Shown here piece after piece: positions 58,436 to 64,000 of a DNA stretch of 64,000 nucleotides. The position numbers and the translations under genes are program-made. Numbering within the stretch: the stretch's first letter is position 1; each line of letters opens with the position of its first letter. The notes beneath the pieces are model-generated. The model had not been told where the DNA came from. It saw only the letters and a list, made by a program, of their open reading frames with translations, and made no database searches. This DNA comes from Calycina herbarum (taxonomy: Eukaryota; Ascomycota; Leotiomycetes; Helotiales; Pezizellaceae), in the NCBI GenBank assembly GCA_001414485.1, contig LLEY01000030.1, forward strand, positions 372,001 to 436,000, written 5' to 3'.

Positions 58436-61400
58436 CTAATCCCGAGTGTATCTTCTGATGAAGCCTTCCTGCATACCACTCCAAATCTCGTCAGACAACT
58501 TCTTGTCTTTCTCGGGCGCAATTTTCACAGTGCATAACTCCTTTCTCACGCCGAGAGAACTAAGTTTGCTTTCCACATTCTTCGCGAGTGTTGCATCGTC
58601 ACAGCTCCAGGTCCATGGCACAAACTTTGGAAGACCCGCTCTCTCCCCTTTCAGAACGCCCCCCACAAATGCACCAAGAAGCATGAAAACCACCATATCG
58701 ACCTGATCAGTAGGAGTTAAAGAGATAATGGGCGAGCCTCTCTTGGGTACTGCGCAATGTATCAGAGCGTTGTCCGGACTAATCAACCAGACGAGATCAG
58801 GAGGATCAAATCTATGATTAACGGTCCGAAGTGAAAAGTGCCAATGGTTGGGTCCTTGGGTGGTAGGTGTCAAATTTGGTACCGTCTCGTTTCGTGGGAG
58901 CTTGTTAAAGGCTTGTACCATTGCGTTCAATTCGTCCGCTTTCAAGGTTGGGGCGTCGTAATGTCTCTCAAATTCCAGACCGCCGAAAACTCGGGAAGCC
59001 TTTTTCACTTTTTCGATCTCCACTTCTCCTTCTTTCTCGATGAGTTCAGCAAGGAGCTTGCTTACTTGAGTCAGGATCTTACTACCACGCTCTTGGTCAG
59101 GAAATATCACCTCGCCTGCTTTGGCGCTCCCGGCAACCACCTGGAAGATGTATCCCACAAGGAAAGGTAGTTGGGATTCCGCCTCCAGGTAATGGGGACC
59201 GAAATACTTGGTGAACACATCGCTCATCTCTGCTTGTATAGTGCGCAGCAACCCGTAACAACGCATATGGAGCGAGAAGTAGTCAACGTTGAAAGCGAAT
59301 GATTCATTTCCCATACTGGATTCGAGCGTGGTGAGGAGCTGAATCGTTGTGAGTTTCCGAGACTTTGCAAATTTGGAAAGAAGAGATTCCTCTCCTCGAT
59401 TTCGCGCCAGTATCGTCTTGAAAGCCCCACCGGAAAATCCCACATCGTTGCTCGTTGAAGCCGTCTCTGGAACCACTGCCGCTTCTTCTAGCAGCTTTTC
59501 TATTGCTGCCAAGGTAAATCCCGAGTCTTGGGAGGCTGCATCTCGACTTTCAAAGTGACGTAGATAACGATTACCGTATATCTCGGCAATGACGGACTCT
59601 CTCAACATTTGGCGAGGTCCTGTTTTGGATGGGGTGATTGTGCTGGCTCTCCTGTCGGAAGAAAACATCGTCGCCAAATAACCCATCACGAGCATGAATC
59701 GCTTCAAGTACTATGCCAAATTGGTATGTCAGTAATACAAGTACCTATATGATTTACGTTTGGAGGGGAAATTAACTTACTTCCTGGGGTGTATCAGGGC
59801 GATCGCCAACGAAAATTCGTTTGGCGGTGTTGGCAATAATTATGGCTTCTAGATCCATCCTGAAGCACAATCAGCAGTGTTCATTGATTGAGGCATGTTG
59901 AGTCTTGTTGTCACAGAAAATATTTTGCTGTAAAAGAATGGCGACTCACCATGATTTTTCTAGGAGTCGTTCAGACAGGCAGGCATTGTACAGGTGGAGA
60001 ATAGTAGGCAGTGCTCCCCAAGCATTGGAAAGTAGAATCCCAGAATGCTGCATGTTAAGGTTGAGACGGAATAACATTATTCCACAGAGAACCGGATGAT
60101 TTTTCAAAAGAACGAAATTGCCTCTCTTCGATTCACCAAGCTGGCCGAAAGTCTTAGTTCTCAGTGGATCCAGTAAGTCAGTAACCATCCATTGTTTCCA
60201 CTCGATCAGATAGAACTCCAACAACTTGTCGTTAGATTCTGGCCAGTTGACAATACTCATGTTTTCGGAAAATCTTTGATATGACTTGATTGTTGAAGTG
60301 GCTTCTTTGGCAGCAGCTGTAAGTTCTGAATGGGGTCGGTCAATATCTTTGAGGAGCATGTAGTGTATGTCAAGCCTGTATCATGCAAAGTTAGCTCTTT
60401 AATGTTATGTGCAGAGGGGGTTGAATCATCAAAGAAAGGTGGATTCTGTGACGTCTATTTCCAAACAAAATAGCGGGCTCTTCCAGTTCTCGTAAAAAAA
60501 CAAAGCTTGAGAATTACTTACTGGACCTGAAGAGCAAAAACAATCCAAATTGGTATTTGTTTGGTGCGAACCATCTCAAGTATACCTGTGGTGAGTTCGT
60601 CCTCTGCAGGAAACTTGATACTCGCTTTAGTACGAGGGTCCTTGACGTTTTGCCTAGTAAATTTCCAAATTTAGCGAGAAATCTTTTAGCAGGTTATGTA
60701 GGAAAATTCAGAGAGGCCACGACAGGCAGTGATTGCATCGGGTTTACTTTGGAATTGAGAGACAACGACACTTAGAACGGGGCTACGAGTATTGCACTTA
60801 CAAAAATATGAACTCCGGTATGAAACGTTCCAACAAAAAGATATTGTCCTGCGTAAACTTCTGTTCGGGATCGAGGATGTCCTCGTTCAGGTTCAACGTT
60901 CCGAACCATCCGGTTTTGCAGATTGGAACACTGCCAGGTTGTATTACATCGAGAAATGAGTCGAGGATTATGTAGACTGGAAGACCGGTCCAATCTGCAA
61001 TGTCGAACAAATTGTAGTTGTATGGATCACGGGGGGATCTTCTGATATCCGGATTCATGCCTCTGGTAGTAGCTGCGGTCACATAGAGCAGACCCTGAAT
61101 CTCCCGATAACCCTTGATTTGACTCATGAGATCCGGAGGGAGAGTGGAGCGTAAGTTCGATAGCAATTCTTCTTCGGCACGCTTGAAGAGCTCGAATGCA
61201 GTGTTTGTTGATAATGCGACGGTTGTAAGGTCGATAGCGCCGTGTTTATATCCAGTCCAAGTGTCTTTGAGGTGTTCGCGTGCAATATTGAAGTCTTCGA
61301 AGAAGCAATGTATCAACCAGAGTGTTTCCTCCGTGCTGTGCTCCTCCTCGAATGCAACATTGGCCTTGCGGTCTCCCGTACCAGATGCCGCAGGGTCAGT

Positions 61401-62091
61401 CATGGTGTGTTCCGTATCTGGCTCAACCTCCAAAGCATTGAATATGTTGGTGACCCGATCAAGGGGATCGCTCTTATCCAAATCCATTGCATCCAGCTTT
61501 TCGGCTGGTTCCTGAATGGTTTTCAGGATTGCTAGGGCTTTCTCCAAGACCCCAATAAAATGCTGGTGTCCTGCATTGCTTCCTTGGAAATTCCCACGAG
61601 TTGCGACCGTAGCTTGTTGAGCGAAAAACCTGGCACATTTCTTACGGCCTGAGATGACCTCTTCAATCATGGCAGTAACCCATAATGGGACCTTAACCTT
61701 GGGATGGAAAGCCGCAACTATAGTTATTGTTAGGTGTGGAAAGCGAATCCGGGGTCAATAACTTACTTGCTTCCGCTAGTGCTGAGTATTCATTAACTGA
61801 CAAAAGCTTGGGTGCCCCAGGATTCGCAGATGCACTCGTTTTCTTTGCCCTTGCCTTCCCGCTTCCTTTGGCTCTGCCTCCCTTTCCCTTCTTGGGCTTT
61901 GGTTTGGGTTTCGCCTTTTTTTTGGTCTCTGGTTGTGATTTCTTGCCTCCCTCGCCGTCTTCGTCGTCCGTTTGCTCGTTTTCCTCGATTCCATATCCAC
62001 ACTTCTGTGCATTTTTGTAGAGCCAGTGGAGAACATTCTCCGTGCCAGCCTTGTAGCTCTGGTATGTCCCCGATACGAATCGCGAAGCCAT
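58436..62091 (-). CDS. DUF6604-domain protein, six exons
   Basis: Exons: 62,091-61,767; 61,717-60,802; 60,653-60,522; 60,375-59,950; 59,859-59,781; 59,710-58,436. All introns are GT..AG, and the exons sum to 3,153 nt, an exact frame of 1,050 residues. The N-terminus reads TYQSYKAGTENVLHWLYKNA, the tryptophan-containing start of DUF6604, then a Lys/Pro-rich linker (KKKAKPKPKPKKGKGG) and IAAFHPKVKVPLWVTAMIEE. The middle and C-terminal parts are helical without a recognised catalytic motif. DUF6604 is common in fungi, often next to STAND-type genes; its role is unknown. An upstream in-frame ATG at 62,307 would add 72 residues, but 62,091 fits the domain start. No RIP damage, so probably functional. 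Confidence 0.85.
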
Positions 62092-62307
62092 TGTAGGGGT
62101 CGTAGGTAGAGGACGTAGGCCTTGGATAGAGTGTCTAGAACTTCGATACCGCGAAATGAGGGGCTCCACACTGTGGCGTAAATCAGCCACAACGTGAATT
62201 TTTGTGCTGGAAGTGCAGATTTTCGCCAAGACCTCAACCCTTTCGCCCTTCTCAAGAGCGTCCTCCCACGTCAGTAGAAGGGTCGAGAGAAGAGGAGAGA
62301 CCTCCAT

Positions 62308-62880
62308 CTAAACCATTTCCCTCTATCTATCCCTCTCTACTCGTACGAGATCCTAGCTCTTCACCGTCCCTTTCAGGCTCATCTGCCCGCATAGAGCATA
62401 ACCCTCCTTTGCACTCCCTTCTTTAACAGACGCTCTGTTTTCTTCTTCGTATAGGTCGACCGTCGCAGGAGGAAGGCTATACTCATCAGTTCTATGGCAG
62501 GAACCTATACTAACCAGCATGCCCCTATTTTTGCCGATCGTGAAAACTCTATAAATACCGCCCCAGAGGTGCCCTATCCGCCCAATACAGTCAGTGCTGC
62601 TCAGAAATCCGACCGCGTAAATGTCGAAGATGTGCCTGGTCGCAAGGCAGGGAATCGGACGGTTAGGTGGTTTTTAAATACCAGTGGCGTTGGCTGCCAT
62701 TCCTCTGTTCTGGTGAGGCCACGTCGCAATACCCTCGTTAGATCACCACAACGCCCTCTACCAGCTCCAACTGAATTACGAGAGTATCTCTTAGGCTCTG
62801 GGATCATATTACTTTCGCTCAATTCCAGGTTCGTAGCCAGCGCCACGGACAGGCAGAGATTTCGACTTTGCTGGTCAGAG
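62308..62880. promoter_or_regulatory. upstream region of the DUF6604 gene
   Basis: C/T-rich on the plus strand near 62,300-62,440, a pyrimidine pattern frequent in fungal promoters when read from the minus gene as purine runs. The plus-strand open frame 62,494-62,946 shows no domain and runs into AT-rich sequence, so I do not call it a gene. Confidence 0.3.
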
Positions 62881-63220
62881 CTAGCTAGTATTTCTACTAT
62901 TAATTACTTTATTTATAATACTTTAAATAATATATCTTTAACTTAAATTTTATTAACTAAGTTCTTTAATATAAAGAGAAAGTTAGAAGTAAAATTTTAT
63001 AGAAGATATATTACAGATCTGTTTTTATAAATTTTACGTATGAAATTCTATAAAAAGGTAATCTTATATAATATAGAAGGCTAAGAGATATATTATACCA
63101 GCGAGGATAACTTCTAACGTATATAATTATAACTATATAAAAAGAAGTAAAAAGATACTTTATTATTACAAATCACAGATGTATTTATTATTTAGAAGCT
63201 AACTACTTACTAAACCAGTT
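62881..63220. other. short AT-rich, RIP-like tract
   Basis: Abrupt change at about 62,881 to TA-rich sequence like the large RIP blocks, ending near 63,215. Probably a small transposon remnant; no family identified. Confidence 0.45.
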
Positions 63221-63371
63221 AATCTAAGAACCTTCCCAGTCTTGTGTATTAATACGAATGTAATCCTCTTTTGCGAGGTGAAAAGGTGTGATTGGCCAGC
63301 TCAACGACTCCGCAGTCCAGTTTTCAACTCCTTTCATTGCTTCGAGATTGAGCATGTTTGTAGTTGTATAG

Positions 63372-64000
63372 TCATTCCCTAGAGGCATCCATATTGATTG
63401 ATGATTGCTCATGATCGGGGGCGGCAGAGGAGCTGGGAGTGGTAGTGTTCAAGTTGTCAGCAACTCCGTTTTTTGGTTTGCGGTGCCAGCCTCGGCCGAG
63501 TTTAGATTTTCTCTTGTTGGGGGTCTTGTCTGGGTTCTTGTTGAATTTGAAGAGAGTGGATTTCCAGAATTTGGGGCGGTGTGTGTTGGAGGGTTTCTTG
63601 GTCACGTTGAGGGGTGTCGTATGTGGGGAGCGGAAAGGCATCGTTGTAAAGCTGCCGAAAACTTTCTGGCTCATTCCAAGGTACACCATGACAACACCAC
63701 CTCCACTTCCACCCCCAACCCTATCCAAAACTTCACAGGAAACCTTTTTCAATTGGAAATCCCAGTCAGAGTCAATAGGTGCGGCTACGAACAAATCGTT
63801 TTCTGCATCTTCAACCTTTCTGTCAAGTTCCTTTAAAGCTCTCTCAACCTGCTTTTCACCCAAATAATGAAGCTCTTTCTCATCTATGCTCTTAGCTTCA
63901 AGCGCAAATACTTGTTTACCACAGTCTGAAACTACAATCCACTTCGTAGGGTTTCGTAGAGGACCGTAGACGATTCGACCTAAGACGAGGACTGGAAAGT
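63372..64000 (-). CDS. unrecognised protein, 3' part (cut by window edge)
   Basis: The minus-strand frame stays open from the window edge to the TGA at 63,372 (about 209 residues). It starts with VLGRIVYGPLRNPTKWIVVS and an acidic helix KQVERALKELDRKVEDAEND, then a Gly-rich turn, a Lys/Asn-rich segment and a Ser-rich tail. No known domain recognised. A second frame (63,224-63,412) overlaps the end and may be an alternative terminal exon. Confidence 0.5.
   Translation of the reverse strand, partial: FPVLVLGRIVYGPLRNPTKWIVVSDCGKQVFALEAKSIDEKELHYLGEKQVERALKELDRKVEDAENDLFVAAPIDSDWDFQLKKVSCEVLDRVGGGSGGGVVMVYLGMSQKVFGSFTTMPFRSPHTTPLNVTKKPSNTHRPKFWKSTLFKFNKNPDKTPNKRKSKLGRGWHRKPKNGVADNLNTTTPSSSAAPDHEQSSINMDASRE

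Noticed and set aside
62494..62946. Plus-strand frame of 150 codons
   Set aside because: Runs across the junction into RIP-like AT-rich DNA and has no recognisable domain.

Overview
This window looks like a filamentous ascomycete (Pezizomycotina) chromosome. The genes have short introns of about 46-150 bp with GT..AG ends and CTAAC/CTAAT-like branch sites. The protein families are typical of these fungi: HET, NACHT, HeLo, DUF6604, ankyrin-ZZ, and the Fot1/pogo, Tad-like LINE, MULE and hAT transposon families. Large AT-rich tracts carry mutations of the repeat-induced point mutation (RIP) type, in which CAA/CAG become TAA/TAG and TGG becomes TAG/TGA. The class or species cannot be told from the sequence alone. 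No CRISPR array, rRNA or tRNA gene was seen.

Layout. 1-8.5 kb is a transposon graveyard: a fragment of an unidentified repeat family, a RIP-mutated Tad-type LINE, a MULE transposase end, a hAT transposase end and a Gypsy-type LTR with leader. 8.7-21.2 kb is a low-RIP gene island rich in self/non-self and cell-death type genes. It holds a kinase-ankyrin-ZZ gene (minus, with stop codons in its repeat region), a divergently oriented HeLo-pseudokinase gene (plus, intact), a decayed membrane-protein gene, and a decayed HET-NACHT-WD40 gene carrying a solo Copia LTR, with a Tc1/mariner element at its 5' edge. 22.7-49.6 kb is a long RIP-mutated block. It contains at least two ruined NLR-like genes (HeLo-NACHT-ankyrin-ZZ; NACHT-ankyrin), an ankyrin scrap, two Fot1/pogo elements with exact ends, a Gypsy gag plus LTR, a second copy of the unidentified repeat, a mariner relic and two MULE ends. 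49.6-51.4 kb is an unrecognised patch of ordinary composition. 51.7-56.6 kb is a Copia element whose gag and 5' LTR are intact while its pol and 3' LTR are RIP-mutated. 56.6-58.4 kb holds no gene I can support. 58.4-62.1 kb is a six-exon DUF6604 gene whose exon lengths sum to an exact reading frame. The right edge holds part of an unrecognised gene.

How the genes may work together. The most interesting unit is the divergent pair at 8.7-15.1 kb. One protein joins an apparently active Ser/Thr kinase to ankyrin repeats and a ZZ finger. Its neighbour joins a HeLo-type helical bundle, a family known for membrane-targeting cell-death activity, to a kinase fold that has lost its catalytic residues. 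The second layout resembles the animal necroptosis effector MLKL, and the pairing with an active kinase recalls RIPK3-MLKL. A functional link is inference from domain layout and gene orientation only. The same ankyrin-ZZ C-terminal module occurs on the HeLo-NACHT relic in the RIP block, which suggests that N-terminal domains are shuffled among these receptors.
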